Notes: generated by a model from the letters alone, not told the origin. 64,000 nt of DNA from Astrocystis sublimbata (GCA_022453515.1 JAJNNY010000010.1:806001-870000); one strand, 5' to 3'; counted from the first letter of the stretch, positions 45,019-56,293 are shown. Made by a program: numbers and translations.

Positions 45019-46899
45019 CTACAGCGCTCGTGGTCGGCCCGTCGCACCATGTTCCGCAGACACAAATCGAACACGAACCTCGGGTTTTTGGTACATCCCC
45101 CAACCCCTCAAGTCCCTATCTAGGTCGACTTGTTGGCCCGGCATCATTTCTAAATCGAATCTCCACAGCACCTTCGCCACGAAAACCCTGCTCTGCCACC
45201 AAGCGATCTCTCTTCCGGCGCAGATACGAGGACCCTGGCCAAACGGGTGAAAACCCTGGCCATTGTCAGTGGCGAATTGCTGGTCATACAGCTGGTGATC
45301 CTTTGGCAGCCACCGCTCCGGCCGGAAATGTAGCGGGTCGCTGAAGTTGCGTGGGTTACGCGCCAATGCAAAAGTACTGGATTGGCAAATGACCTAGGGT
45401 ATGGATCATGTTTAACAAAGCATACACAATTGGCAAGAATAAGGTAGCTTACCCCTTTTGGTATGTATGTCCCATCCACCACTGTACCCGGGCTCACTAC
45501 GGGCATTCCAGTAAGAATCCCCGGCATCATGCGAAGAGATTCCTTCAGGCAGGATGTCAAAAAAGGTAGTTTGGCCGCTGAACTCGCCGAGATTGACTCA
45601 TAAGTTTGAAACGCGCTCCTAATCTCTTCCGCCAGGATGACAAGGGTAGCAGGATTCTTCAACAAGCAGTATATCGAATAGTATAGCCACAATGCCGGAG
45701 GTTCATACCCGGCTACCAGAAGCTGACCAGCGACCTGTTCTAGGTGTCGCATCTCTTGCCTGTCTTTAGGGGGCTCACAGTCTTCGGGAATGATCTGCTC
45801 GATAAAGTCCAGGTGCTCAACAGTCCTTCCGCGCCGGATACGTGTCTCCAATTGGAACTGACTGTGATCCCTAATGTGGGAATGAGGCCTCATCGCTGTG
45901 AACATGAGGATGATATACTTGAGAGGTCTGAGAAGGGGGAACCGCCATGATGTCTGGATCATAATAATGCCTTTGCTAAAACCCGCGAGGAGTGATAAAT
46001 AGGGTGGATCCCGCACTGCTTCGCAGTCAGTGGCCATCTCAAGGAGATAAGCCTGGGGGAACAGTACTGACTATTCATCAAGGCATTCATCTCCCGATTG
46101 TACGCCATGTCAGCCGAAATGTCGACACAGATCCAGTTAATCCATGTAGGTAAACTAACCCCATGTCGACCTTTGCTCTCAATAGCTTCAACAAAAAGAT
46201 CTACGTATTTATGAAGGGTTGGTTCTTTGGCTTGAAGGGCTCTTCCACTGAAGGCTGGAGCCAGCTGTTTGGCTACACGGCGATGTCGGACGGGATCCCA
46301 TTCCCATATAATTCCCCCATGCTTATCGTTGCCGTGGTTGTTGATTTGTGTCTTTGGGAAAAGTTCCAAATGCTTGTGATGTGAACCATAGATGTCTGTT
46401 GACAATCATTAAGCTACATGGTCAAGACAATTGACGTATCATCGGGGCTCACCAGACAAGGCTTGTGGCGTGCTGAAGACCAATTCGTTAGGGGCGATTC
46501 GAACGACGTCACCTTAGGGGAGGATCAATAGTTAAACCAAATTTAACGAATACCGTCAACCGAGGCTTCATACATACCGTATTTCTTAAGCGCTTCGTAT
46601 GCAGCCCAGGGCCATCGCCCTCTTATTCTGGACCGGTGATTAGTAATATGAGTCTGTGGGCAGAAGGACAATGGACACTTACGCGTGGTATGTGTACCAG
46701 ACATCGGAGATGGCCGCTGTTTTCGGACCGTGAAACCTCGAAAGCGGGTGAAAATATAGCCGCCAAAGCGATCGAACTGTTACGTAGAACACAGCCTGCA
46801 ACCATATCAAATGACGTCCAGCGCTGAGACAACACCATGCAATTAAATGATACATACTGACGCAAGGAGAAGGCTAAGGACCTGCTGAGTCGTCTCCAT
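45019..46899 (-). CDS. Cytochrome P450 of the polyketide cluster
   Basis: Membrane-anchored haem monooxygenase of 508 residues, the likely oxidative tailoring enzyme. Seven exons: 46899-46858, 46795-46683, 46627-46578, 46512-46453, 46395-46072, 46015-45453 and 45393-45019; phases close throughout. The N-terminus METTQQVLSLLLASAVFYVT forms the anchor, followed by LYFHPLSRFHGPK, the Pro-rich hinge typical of fungal P450s. The K-helix ExxR is ESLR, PERW is FRPERW, and the haem loop FGQGPRICAG carries Cys442. The I-helix reads AGYEPP, where AGxET is usual, so the conserved Thr is Pro. The intron at 46016-46071 is short (56 bases) with a weaker GTCAGT donor but is the only way to join the frames. 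It is divergent to the enoyl reductase. Confidence 0.88.
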
Positions 46900-47361
46900 C
46901 TTGCATGGTCTATGCTGTCGAGAAACAATGTTATAATGGCGGACAACGAGTGAGTATGTTGGGGAAGGTTGTCTTACAAGAAAGCATAAGGGCGCTTTGA
47001 GCATATGAAATACTACTGTAGCGACTAGAGCGGGGTGGAATGTGATAGACTTTGCTGACTGTGTGTGCGCTCGACCGACGAGAGCCCCATAAGGCTAGCT
47101 AGAAAAACGATGTTGGAGAAGTCATGGAGATGGAGGGTGTGGCCTTAGGACTAGCTGGAAGGTATTCAACTAGACCCCAGCGCCTGACGTGCTCATCAAG
47201 GCTTCCAAGGTTTTCTCGTGGCTGGGAATACCCTCATACAGGCTAACAGCACACTGTACCTGCCCATGAAGTATAAATAGTATAATCAATCCCAAAGTTG
47301 CTAGACTGGAACTGCTCGGTTTCCCTAGGCAGCACTTTTTCATTTGATTTCCGCTTTGACA
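46900..47361. promoter_or_regulatory. Divergent promoter of P450 and trans-enoyl reductase
   Basis: 462 bases separate the two start codons, so both promoters lie here and co-regulation is plausible. A TATAAATAG box at about 47272 lies 90 bases before the reductase ATG. No clear cluster-specific factor site was identified. Confidence 0.6.
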
Positions 47362-48474
47362 ATGACACTTGAGCCACTTTCATCTTCTCAATGTGCTATA
47401 CAGCAAAGCGATGACGGTCGGGCCCGTCTTGTTCACAATGTAGCCATCCCACCACTGCTGCCGGGCTTCGTGCTCGTCAAGACTTATGCCGTCTCACTTA
47501 ACCCTTCTGATCACAAGATCCTGAAGAACTACCCTATTCAGGAGGCTTACATGGGGGCCGACTTTTCGGGTACTGTAGTCGAGGCAGCCGACGATGTTGA
47601 CCCGAATATGGTGGCACCGGGCACTATGGTGTGTGGTACTGCGTTCTGCTTCGCGCCAGCGCATCGACAGGCCAACGGTGCCTTTTCGGAATTTGTGCGT
47701 GCGCGTGCTGATCTGTTGCTACGCATACATCCAGTCCCTCGAACTCAATACGCAATGTCACCGCTAGATGCGGCTACTCTGGGCACTGCTATATCAACAT
47801 GCATCCTAGCTTTATGGTCTCCCGATGCCCTGGGTCTTTTGGGGACACCTGACAACCCCGATACGTCTGGAAAGCCTATCCCAGTACTGGTATATGGAGG
47901 CAGCACAGCCACAGGAACAATAGCTGCACAGCTCCTGAAGCACTCCGGCTACGATCCCATCATCACATGCTCGCCGCGAAATTCCAATATGGTCCGCGAG
48001 AGGGGTGTTTCTGCCATCTTTGACTACTCTGCCGCAGATGTCATCGCGCAGATCAGGACGCAGACGGGTGGTCGTCTCAAATACGCGCTGGATTGCATTA
48101 ATGATGCCCACAGCGTCGAGGTGTGCTACGGCGCAATCCAACGTGCAGGGGGGCGATGTGCGGCACTGGAACTTGTTCCTGACGATTGGGTGGCAAAGCG
48201 ACGGGCTGTGCGCTATAAGTTTGTCCTGGCGGCAGAGGTATACGGGGAGGAGATCAACTTAGGGAACAGCGGATATGATCGGCCAGCCTGCATGGAGAAG
48301 CATGATTTTGCGGTGAGATATTTGGGGATAATCCAGCGGCTGTTGAACCGGGGCGTGTTGAGAGCACATCCGGTAGAGCTACTGCAAGGAGGGTTGCACG
48401 GCATTGTAGGCGGGTTAGAGCGCTTGGCGAGGGGGGGGATTTCGGGGAAGAAGTTGGTCGCCGCTATTGGATAA
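47362..48474 (+). CDS. Trans-acting enoyl reductase (LovC type)
   Basis: Stand-alone NADPH-dependent enoyl reductase of the zinc-free MDR family, 370 residues, intronless. Such proteins (LovC in lovastatin biosynthesis is the best studied) dock on a partner polyketide synthase and reduce selected enoyl intermediates because the synthase's own ER is inactive. Here the synthase at 31.8-41.1 kb has a decayed ER, so the pairing is expected. Visible features: VKTYAVSLNPSDHKIL in the N-terminal barrel, GADFSGTVVE, VLVYGGSTATGTIAAQLLK as the nucleotide loop, and an active-site-like region CINDAHSVEVCYGAI. ATG 47362 is used; the frame is open to a TTG 18 bases upstream. Length matches LovC (363). Confidence 0.9.
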   Translation: MTLEPLSSSQCAIQQSDDGRARLVHNVAIPPLLPGFVLVKTYAVSLNPSDHKILKNYPIQEAYMGADFSGTVVEAADDVDPNMVAPGTMVCGTAFCFAPAHRQANGAFSEFVRARADLLLRIHPVPRTQYAMSPLDAATLGTAISTCILALWSPDALGLLGTPDNPDTSGKPIPVLVYGGSTATGTIAAQLLKHSGYDPIITCSPRNSNMVRERGVSAIFDYSAADVIAQIRTQTGGRLKYALDCINDAHSVEVCYGAIQRAGGRCAALELVPDDWVAKRRAVRYKFVLAAEVYGEEINLGNSGYDRPACMEKHDFAVRYLGIIQRLLNRGVLRAHPVELLQGGLHGIVGGLERLARGGISGKKLVAAIG

Positions 48475-48897
48475 AATAATAGCCACCGACGTGGTATTGC
48501 TGCCACTTCGATGTTTCACTCACCTCATATATTGCCTCACAGTAGGCAGGCTAAGCTTGGCGAACTATACATGTACCTACAGGCGACAGATGCCAGAGAC
48601 ATCGTAGGTAGTAGGCACCGAGGGATCTCATAATGAGTCGACCTTGGGCATGTCGTAGGTACCAAGTAAGTACCTTGTAATTTATGAAGTGATCGGATTG
48701 TTTATGAAATGTACTTTGAGACAGCAGTCGCGGAATGGCGTCCTTTCAAAACATGTAGGCACATTTCATTTACCAAGCTCACACTTGAGCGGCTCTTTGT
48801 CTTTTCGTCCCCACTTGATGTCTCCTTTTCCCATTGTACGTTCATGCCAATGAACATTTGAGCTCCGGCATCTGAGAATCTCGAAGAAGAGGCAACG
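48475..48897. other. Intergenic spacer
   Basis: Between the reductase stop and the MFS exporter start on the same strand; holds the exporter's promoter. Contains several ACCTAC/GTAGGTA words. No ORF of interest. Confidence 0.5.
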
Positions 48898-50674
48898 ATG
48901 CCACATGATCGCGAGGAGGCCGAGGAGATCGAGCTGGAGGTGAATAGTAACCCAACCAGCTCGGGCAGAGATCGCGAGATTTCATCCCCCGACATTCGAA
49001 CAGCAGAAACGCCTACTGAGGTTAATGCTGGCACACCATCACCAGCTTTCAAGCCGGGACTCCGGGTGTATGCTATCGTGATCGGGCTTGGTATCACAAA
49101 CTTGCTCGCTGCGCTGGAGAACACGGTCGTCTCTGTTGCAGCTCCTGTACTGTTAACAGACCTCCACCTTGGTGCCGACTTCATTTGGGTTACCAACGCT
49201 TTCTTCCTTTCCAGGTCCGTCTCTCTGTCCTCATTATGCTCGAGGCCAATGAAATGTAACCTCTTTTGCTTAAAATAGTACCGCGCTTCTACCGCTTTTC
49301 GGGCAATTTTGCAATGTATTTGGTCGTCGGCATGTCATGCTTACCGTCATCGCTATCTTCGTCCTCGGAAGCGGCATCTGTGGCGGTGCGACTACCGGAG
49401 GCATGTTGATTGCTGGGCGAGCAGTTCAAGGCGTCGGTTCTGGAGGTATTATTATGGTATCGAGCATTGTCGTCAGCGATCTCGTACCCTTGCGCCAGCG
49501 TGGAAACATGTCCGCCATCCTCATATCCATCTTCGGCATCGGATCAGCCTTGGGTCCGTTCATCGGTGGTGCTATCGTTTCCTCAACGACATGGCGTTGG
49601 ATATTTTACTTGAACCTACCAATCGGAGGAGTCGCTTTTACCGCCCTATTCATCTTCCTTCGTGTCAATTACAGCAGAGAAATGTCTTTCTGGCAAAAAC
49701 TAAAACGTGTTGACCTTGTTGGTAATGCTGTACTTGTGGCCAGTACGGTATCTGTCCTTTACGCTCTCAGCTATGCTGGTACTCTATACTCTTGGCAGTC
49801 GTGGCATACGTTAGTCCCGCTCTTGTTGGGCCTGTTTGGCCTTGTTCTTTTCACATGGCTTCAAGGTGTTACTTCTTCAATCGAACCTCTAGTACCGTTA
49901 CGCTTTTTCCAAACCCGTACCTCGGTTATTTTGGCTATCAGTACTTTCATATACGCGGCTTTGCTTTACTGGTGTATATTTTTTCTGCCTGTCTTCTTTC
50001 AGGCGGTCAAGTTATACTCGCCGCGCCAATCTGGCGTTGCTCTTCTCCCCGTTTCACTCCTTGGTATCCCCGGATCTATCTTAGGTGCCGTTGCTCTTAC
50101 CCGTTGGGGTCGATATAAGCCAATCCATGTTTTTGCGTTCGCAGTTCAAGTTATTGGCCTTGGCCTGCTTACACTACAGCGAGAAGAAACAACTATCGCT
50201 GAATGGGTTATCTTTCAAGGCATCTTCTCAATAGGTCTTGGTTTCGTCTTTTCAACGTTGTTACCTGCTTTCCAGGCATTTATTAACGAGCGCGATCTCG
50301 CGAGCTGTACGGCAGCCTGGTACTTTATCCGTTTATTTGGCCACGTCTGGGGCGTGGCGATCCCGGCTGCCGTTTTCAATAGCCGCGTCGATTCTCTATT
50401 AGCCCAAGGAGCTGTCTCGGATCCCGAGGTAGCCCAGAATCTATCAGTAGGTTCGGCGTACCAAGCTGCATCGGCTGCGTTTGTTAGCCAGCTTCCGCCA
50501 GAGCTACAGGTCGAAGTGCGTGCTGTTTACCGGGAGGCCACGCAACGTGTCTTCCAGATAGCGATTGTGTTTGCGGGCTTGGCGTTTATATTAAGCCTGT
50601 TTGAAAAAGAAATCGAGTTGCGAAAAACACTTGATACAGAGTTCGGGTTAGAGAAGAAAGAGGGCGAGCCGTAG
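48898..50674 (+). CDS. MFS exporter, DHA2 (14-helix) drug:H+ antiporter type
   Basis: Predicted efflux pump of 570 residues, likely to export the cluster's product or confer self-protection. Two exons, 48898-49214 and 49279-50674 (GTCCGT donor, TAG acceptor), in phase. The N-terminal 55 residues are acidic and cytosolic. Membrane helices start at VYAIVIGLGITNLLAALENTVV, which carries the D/E-x-T motif variant of the DHA2 group. FGQFCNVFGRRHVML is the MFS signature loop; GRAVQGVGSGGI and later the antiporter motif C region LGPFIGGAIV are present. About 14 helices can be counted. It lies downstream of the enoyl reductase on the same strand. Confidence 0.9.
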
Positions 50675-50837
50675 TGAGCCTAAGTCTAAAAACACACGTC
50701 AAGTTAGTATAGATTTAGATTGCTGCTAGAGGCACTAGTCTTCTACCTCATCCTACTGCTTTTATTATCATATTATATCTTTATAAATAGCTACAAAAGT
50801 ATGATGAGGTAAACACGACCTTTCGAGTGTAAAGTAG

Positions 50838-50883
50838 TGCCTACCTACATACCTACCTACCTCTTACCTACCTAGGTAGGTAG
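50838..50883. repeat. ACCTACCT/AGGTAGGT repeat cluster
   Basis: Runs of CTACCTACAT and CTACCTACC ending in a CCTAGGTAGGTAG palindrome. Same class as the cluster at 31.1 kb. Confidence 0.8.
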
Positions 50884-51239
50884 TGTACGCTATCCGGGGT
50901 AGATCCCGGGTCCCGTACCTATTTCCAAACCTTGAAGTCAACCTCCACACTAATTAATTTGTACTTCTGAGATGCTGAAAGAAAATAGAGTAGGTCTCGA
51001 TCTATTCCGCTTAGAATTAAACGGCCCATGTTTAATGCAGCTTGCTTTAGGTACACGGTTAAACATGGTTTGGTTAGCGCCTGCCCGTGTTAAAGAACAC
51101 GGGCTTCATGTATATACTGAGGCGCTACGTACCTACCTATACATACCTACATCAAATATTCACTATATCACCTACGGTATTAGGTTAGGGGGTCAGGGAG
51201 GGGAGAGGGGGTGGAATGGCTCAGATGCAACGTGGTACT

Positions 51240-51363
51240 TAGGTACTCCGTAGGTACCTACTTAGGTACCTACCTAGGTAGGTATGATCCGGCTATTCCA
51301 TAGCCCCTGCCTTTAAGCCTTACCTAGGTGCCTACCTACCTAGGTATCTGGCCCTTAGGTAGG
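51240..51363. repeat. AGGTACCT/CCTAGGTAGG repeat cluster
   Basis: Dense overlapping palindromic words of the same class, interrupted by about 40 bases of unrelated sequence. Confidence 0.8.
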
Positions 51364-51818
51364 TGGCCTGCTGAAGGCTCACACTCCCCCAAGTACAAGC
51401 GCTATCCCTCCATTGACTGGCGTTTCAACACCACTACCTGCCAAGCCACTAGATTCGCCAATCATAAGCGAGATAAATACTTACCAAACGTACTGTAGTG
51501 CCTGGAGTGATAACAGCTAAATGGCGTCCAGGTGCCAATTGCCTGGGTAAGGAACTTATAAGGCAAGTAGGTATCTTCCGCTTCAATTACATCGAAGACC
51601 TTTGTTATTTCGCGGATTCTGAGCATTATAAACACGATTACGTCCATCACATGCAGACTTCAAACTCACCAACTTGCACCTTTTATAAGTAATTACTAAT
51701 TCCTTGCCCCCCCCCTCCCCCGGACTCTAACGCTGTCGCGGCTGGCTCCCTTCGAGCGAGCGCTGCCTACCTAAGTAGGTAGTAACTCTAACTGTAGTGG
51801 CTTATACTTTCACCCACC

Positions 51819-53020
51819 ATGTCGTCCATTGACGTGGACACGGGCGTTGTCCCCTTTTCCGAAGCCACGCGCGTCGACAAGTTAGACTCGCACACATATA
51901 AAGTAGAGCTCAAACATGCCTTTAGCATCGGCGCAGGTCAGTAGTGAACAGCTAGTCTTCGAGGAACCCTTCTTAACAATATGCTGCTTAGTACCAAATG
52001 GTGGCTACACGGGGTCATGCTTGATCGCCGCTGGCCATGCTTACCTCTCCTCTCGCGGTCAGCCCGATCTGCTCACATCGCACTTCGAGTTCCTCGCGCA
52101 GACGACAGTCGAGCCTGCCATCATCGTCATCGAAGATGTGAAGATAAGCCGACGACTATCCACAATCCACCTGACCCTATGGCAAGGCAGTCTTCTAGAC
52201 CACGCCCCTTGGATTACACCTTCGGTATCGCAACGTGCGGTGCTTGCATATGCTACTTTCACGAACTTGCGGACTATGACTGGCATGTCGGAGACGACAG
52301 GTTACGAGACCACCTCGGCCGCAGCGATTCCTCGTCTACCCGATTTCGAGATGCTCAAGGCCAAGGATGCCGACTCCTCTTGGCAAGTATCGAAGCTACC
52401 TAGGGGCTCTGAGACGTGGCGCTCACTATTGAACTGGAAATTCTACATGCCTCGCGCAGGTCCTTCGACAGCGGGTGTAGTAGACATGGTAAGCAGTCGT
52501 TTTTTTACCAGTATCTACCCCGCTACCTAGTACCCTTGCATCGGAATTTGATATGTCGGGAACGTTCTAAATTATCTGAATGTGACGATATATCTCCCAA
52601 CGATAATTTGAATAATACTAAGTCTCCTAGTGGATTCGTATGGCGAGTGGAGAAAACATCATGGCTGGAGCTCTGGCGTACGTTGCCGACTCGTTTCCCT
52701 ACAACCTACACGCCTTCCTCACAGCGTCGCCGGCCGACCGCGTCCAACAGACTCGGCGGGACAGCCAGCGCGCAGCTCTATGGTTCCCGACGTTGACAAT
52801 GAGCCTGGACATCAAGATGGCACTACCAAGCGAAGGAGTTGAGTGGTTAGTCGTGCGCATCACTTCGAAACAAATAAAGAACGGTATATTCGATCTTGAT
52901 ATAACGATAAGGAACGTCGACGGCGAGCTTGTAGCTCTAAGCCACCATGTTGCCATGATTGTCGATTTATCGAGAAACACGGGCAAGAGCGAGAAGTCTA
53001 TATCCAAATCAAACTTGTGA
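51819..53020 (+). CDS. Thioesterase-like (hot-dog fold) protein
   Basis: Predicted 334-residue protein of the fungal thioesterase-like superfamily (acyl-CoA thioesterase/4HBT-type). Three exons: 51819-51936, 51992-52488 and 52631-53020; all phases fit. The first half has VPNGGYTGSCLIAAGHAYLSS, the N-terminal hot-dog helix, and ends in DFEMLKAKD. The second half, in exon 3, has ALAYVADSFPYNLHAFL and LWFPTLTMSLDIKMALP, the second hot-dog with its DF/SF active-site helix. Such proteins hydrolyse acyl-CoA or acyl-carrier thioesters, and some fungal polyketide clusters contain one for release or proofreading. That would suit a synthase lacking its own thioesterase, but the 1.1-kb repeat spacer leaves membership in the cluster open. 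It is not the LovG-type alpha/beta hydrolase. Confidence 0.78.
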
Positions 53021-54171
53021 GTTAGTCTAGGCTAGCTTTGGCAATTAGAAAACCCGTTCGTTTCGTGAATGAACCATATCTCTCCATGCCGGAGGCTCTT
53101 TGTTATAGGTACCTACAGAACGGATTGTGTGGGGTAGTCATTATCAACGAGCTTTACTGGGGCTGGCGTTGAGTCTCGTAGAAACATAGTACCTAGATCA
53201 CAGGGCCGTTAAACAAATCCACTTTAATAAAACGGTACTTAGGAGATATATAGTAGTCCAACCGTTATCGGGACGTACTCTCCGTTTTCGTTGATCCTCG
53301 CCTGGTAGACCGACCGTAGGGCTAGAAAATAGAGGGGTTCTAGAAGATATAGCGGGCGATCAGTCGTAGGTGGGCGACGGAAACAAGATCGAGGCAAGTA
53401 GTAAGATAGGACGTCGGTACATAGTGTAGACAATACACGTGATTCGAGAGATACGGACGGCGTTGTTGGCATAAATGGATTGACGGGAGGGTAGTAGGGA
53501 GGAAGGCTTGCGTTTCGTTGTGTTTGAGCGACTTCCTAGGAAGTCGCTCATTGGGAAGTCGATCAAACGGACCGTCCTGTAAAACTGGCATACTACTAAA
53601 CTCCGTTTGATGATAAACGGTTTTTGGGCAATTATACCTGTAGTAAGCACCCAGTACGTGTATAAGAAATTATACAGATTTTTGTTCATATCGGGCTATG
53701 AAAAAGCGGGTCTTTCTCGGGTCAGGGCTCAGGCTCAGGCTAAAAGCGGCTTGGCTTAGGTTGGATTCCCATTCCGATTCGGGATGGTAAGACGGGAGGC
53801 TCGAGAGGTTTGGATCATGTCTGTTTGTGGCTAGTGAGTCTCTTCAGCCACACCACAAACCGGAATCTGGCAGCTGCTGCGAAAAAGCACGGGACCCACT
53901 CCCTCTATCTAGGGACCCACCGGCAGATTGATTGGCTCGTTTACCGAACTTTCTCCATGCCCTCAGCTTCCCACATCCGGCCTGGGTTTTTTTGCCTCGA
54001 TTTCGCAAGCCAGACCAGTCAATCAACAACCACCCACCCCGGACCTTTCTCGACAACTAACCACAGACGCCCACAGCAGTAAGCACGCCGTCCCGTCCCG
54101 CGAAAAAAACAACTTCTTTCCTCTCGCGCCCAATCGACCGAAGTGCTGATATTCCAACCCATACACAGAAA
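53021..54171. other. Spacer, about 1.15 kb, with a 26-base palindrome
   Basis: Downstream of the thioesterase-like gene and upstream of eL31 on the same strand. A minus-strand open stretch of nearly 100 codons ending at 53239 (includes RPLYLLEPLYFLAL) overlaps a perfect palindrome, but no gene model works. The last 250 bases before eL31 are pyrimidine-rich, as expected for a ribosomal-protein promoter. Confidence 0.5.
53525..53550. repeat. Perfect 26-base palindrome
   Basis: The sequence from 53525 to 53550 equals its own reverse complement (centre CCTAGG, arms TGAGCGACTT/AAGTCGCTCA). A further GAAGTCG word follows within ten bases. Confidence 0.9.
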
Positions 54172-54780
54172 ATGTCGTCCAAGGGAAAGAAGCCGGCCAA
54201 GTCCGCCATCGAGCAGGTCGTTGCTCGCGAGTACACCATCCACATGCACAAGAGAGTACGCCACTCCACCCCGCCGTGTGCACGAGGACTGTGATACCAC
54301 TTCGATACTACAATCATCACACGTTGAGGGGGGTGCGAATGAATTGCTGACGTTCGGGAACAGATGCACGGTGTGACCTTCAAGAAGAGAGCTCCTCGCG
54401 CCATCAAGGAGATCAAGGCTTTTGCCGAGAAGGCTATGGTACGACAACACTCCCACCACGCAACACCTCCATCTACACGCGCTGGCGATCCCCACTCTAC
54501 CGACGACATTTCATCTCTGCCATTAATTCAGAGAGGCCCTCAATAAACAGGGAAAACTAACAGTCAAACCTCACAGGGTACCTCGGACGTCCGCATAGAC
54601 CCCCAACTGAACAAGAAGGTCTGGGAGCAGGGTATCAAGGGTGTCCCGTACAGAATGCGCATCCGCATCAGCCGTAGACGAAACGACGAGGAGGACGCCA
54701 AGGAGAAGCTCTACAGCTACGTGCAGGCCGTCAACGTCAAGAACCCCAAGGGTCTCGTGACGGTCGTCGTGGAGGAGTAA
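54172..54780 (+). CDS. rpl31: Ribosomal protein eL31
   Basis: Component of the large cytosolic ribosomal subunit near the exit tunnel; 120 residues, the normal family length. Three exons: 54172-54255, 54364-54438 and 54577-54780, all GT-AG and in phase 0. The sequence shows the basic start MSSKGKKPAKSA, then VVAREYTIHMHKR, GVTFKKRAPRAIKEIKAFA, GTSDVRIDPQLNKKVWEQGI, RIRISRRRNDEED and the C-terminal YVQAVNVKNPKGLVTVVVEE. Introns inside the first 85 codons are usual for fungal ribosomal-protein genes. The upstream pyrimidine-rich tract fits a strong constitutive promoter. Confidence 0.97.
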
Positions 54781-55578
54781 ACAGAGAGCGGTGTGGCCGA
54801 ACCCTACTACTACGATCAATTCAAATAACGAGACGGCGCAAATGAGCAGCAACCAAAAAACAATGGGTCTTTTTTTCTCCCTTCGTGACACGGGAAAGAC
54901 GGAACTGAAGGAGATACCGGATGGGCACGTTCATGTAAGGGCATGGTTTCGGAGTTCATTCTGGCTTCGTGGATTTTTAGCCTCACTAGTCGATGAATCA
55001 AGACACGTGAGCACCTACAAGCTCGTTCAACTCTCGAGAGTGTCATGTGAATGAAGGCGAGAGGACTCTACCTGCCTGCTGGCTGCTATTGAGCCTGTAT
55101 GTGAGATGAGGACCATCGAGGCTCAGTCAGACTATCATGACGCAGGACATCTGCCTCTTGCCAGTTCCACAGATGCCGCGCGAACTCTTCATAGCTCACG
55201 TTTAGAGTACAATGTCAATGTAACAAACTCATCGCGTGCAAGGGAACAACAACAGGATCTTGACTTGAAACGTTTGTATTGCAGGTGTTCTCACCGTCTC
55301 TCAGCTCGTCCAGGTAGGTATGCTAAAAACCATCCCCGCCAACCTTACCATTCCAACTTCGACCACCAAAGCATAAATCTCATGATACGCAACAGCCGCC
55401 AAGGCGTGTATTACCCAGGTATGCTCGCTGCTCGTGTAATGGCAAGGGTTCATCAAATCAAACTCCTGTTTCTCCAATGCTATTGAGTAGGCCTCCTAAT
55501 AGGGAAAAAAACCAACTGATGCCCCCCCAGACCTGAAGACTGGTCTATAAAACAATCGTAATGTCGTTGCATGTTTGC
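54781..55578. other. Convergent 3' spacer
   Basis: Between the eL31 stop and the stop of the ubiquitin-conjugating enzyme gene. Short ORFs only; nothing recognised. Confidence 0.5.
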
Positions 55579-56293
55579 TTAGTCGTCGTCGACGTCGCGG
55601 TGGCGGCCCATAACCTTGCGCTTGAACTCTTCGGCATCCCTGTCCCAGAGCTCGGCGGCCTCGCCGTTCAGAGGTGATGAGCTAGAGTCGATGGTCAGTA
55701 TAAAACTGTCGTTGGATTCTTCCTTGATTGCAGTAGTAGCTGGGGCTGGAAAGACCTACTTGTTGGGTTCTCCCAGGAGACTTTGCAGACTCAAGAGCAC
55801 AGTCTGTACGTTGTACGCCGCCGTCCACTTGTCCTTCAAGATGTCAAGGCAAATACGGCCCGAAAAGTCGACGTTCGGATGGTAGATGGGTGTCTTGAAC
55901 AGGACTGTGGGCGGCGCGTAGGGGTAGTTCGAGGGGAACGCGAACGACAGCTTGAAGGTGAGGCCAGCGTAGGGTGTGTCGTCGGGGCCTTCGATCGTGG
56001 CGGCCCAGGACATCAGGTTACCGTCGGCGGAGGGGAAGGCCGAGACACCGGGCGCGGGAGAGGTCATCAGCTGCATAAGCTCTGTTTGTAGCCTGTAGAG
56101 GTAACGACCATGTCAGAACAACGAGATTACTTTGTGCGGCTTGGCCGTGTGACTGAGGTAGACGAGATGAGACGGAGCACACATACCTCTTGGTGACACT
56201 CTGTCCGTCGGGTCCCGCCCTGGCACCGCCGAGCTTGGCTGCCGGGACACCGCTGGGGGCCGAGTTTTGAGAATCCTCCATTGAGTAATCCAT
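55579..56293 (-). CDS. ubc11: Ubiquitin-conjugating enzyme E2, UBE2C/Ubc11 type
   Basis: E2 enzyme of 180 residues, probably the partner of the anaphase-promoting complex for cyclin degradation. Three exons: 56293-56187, 56092-55760 and 55681-55579, phases matching. The N-terminal 30-residue extension ([20 protein letters not shown]) is the hallmark of the UBE2C group. The UBC core has [32 protein letters not shown], the HPN motif ([16 protein letters not shown]) with the catalytic Cys two residues after the Gly-Arg, and [20 protein letters not shown] 56293 is chosen over upstream in-frame starts because the extension matches the family length and a 5' region with CT tracts precedes it. Confidence 0.92.

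Larger units (their letters stand above)
50675..51818. other. Repeat-rich spacer, about 1.1 kb
   Basis: Between the exporter and the thioesterase-like gene. AGGTAGGTACCTACCT-type clusters occur at 50.83-50.89 and 51.24-51.36 kb, and at 51.77-51.78 kb. No gene is supported; ORFs of 60-90 codons are unconvincing. Confidence 0.55.

Noticed and set aside
54019..54509. Minus-strand ORFs of 150-158 codons
   Set aside because: Antisense to eL31 exons and introns.
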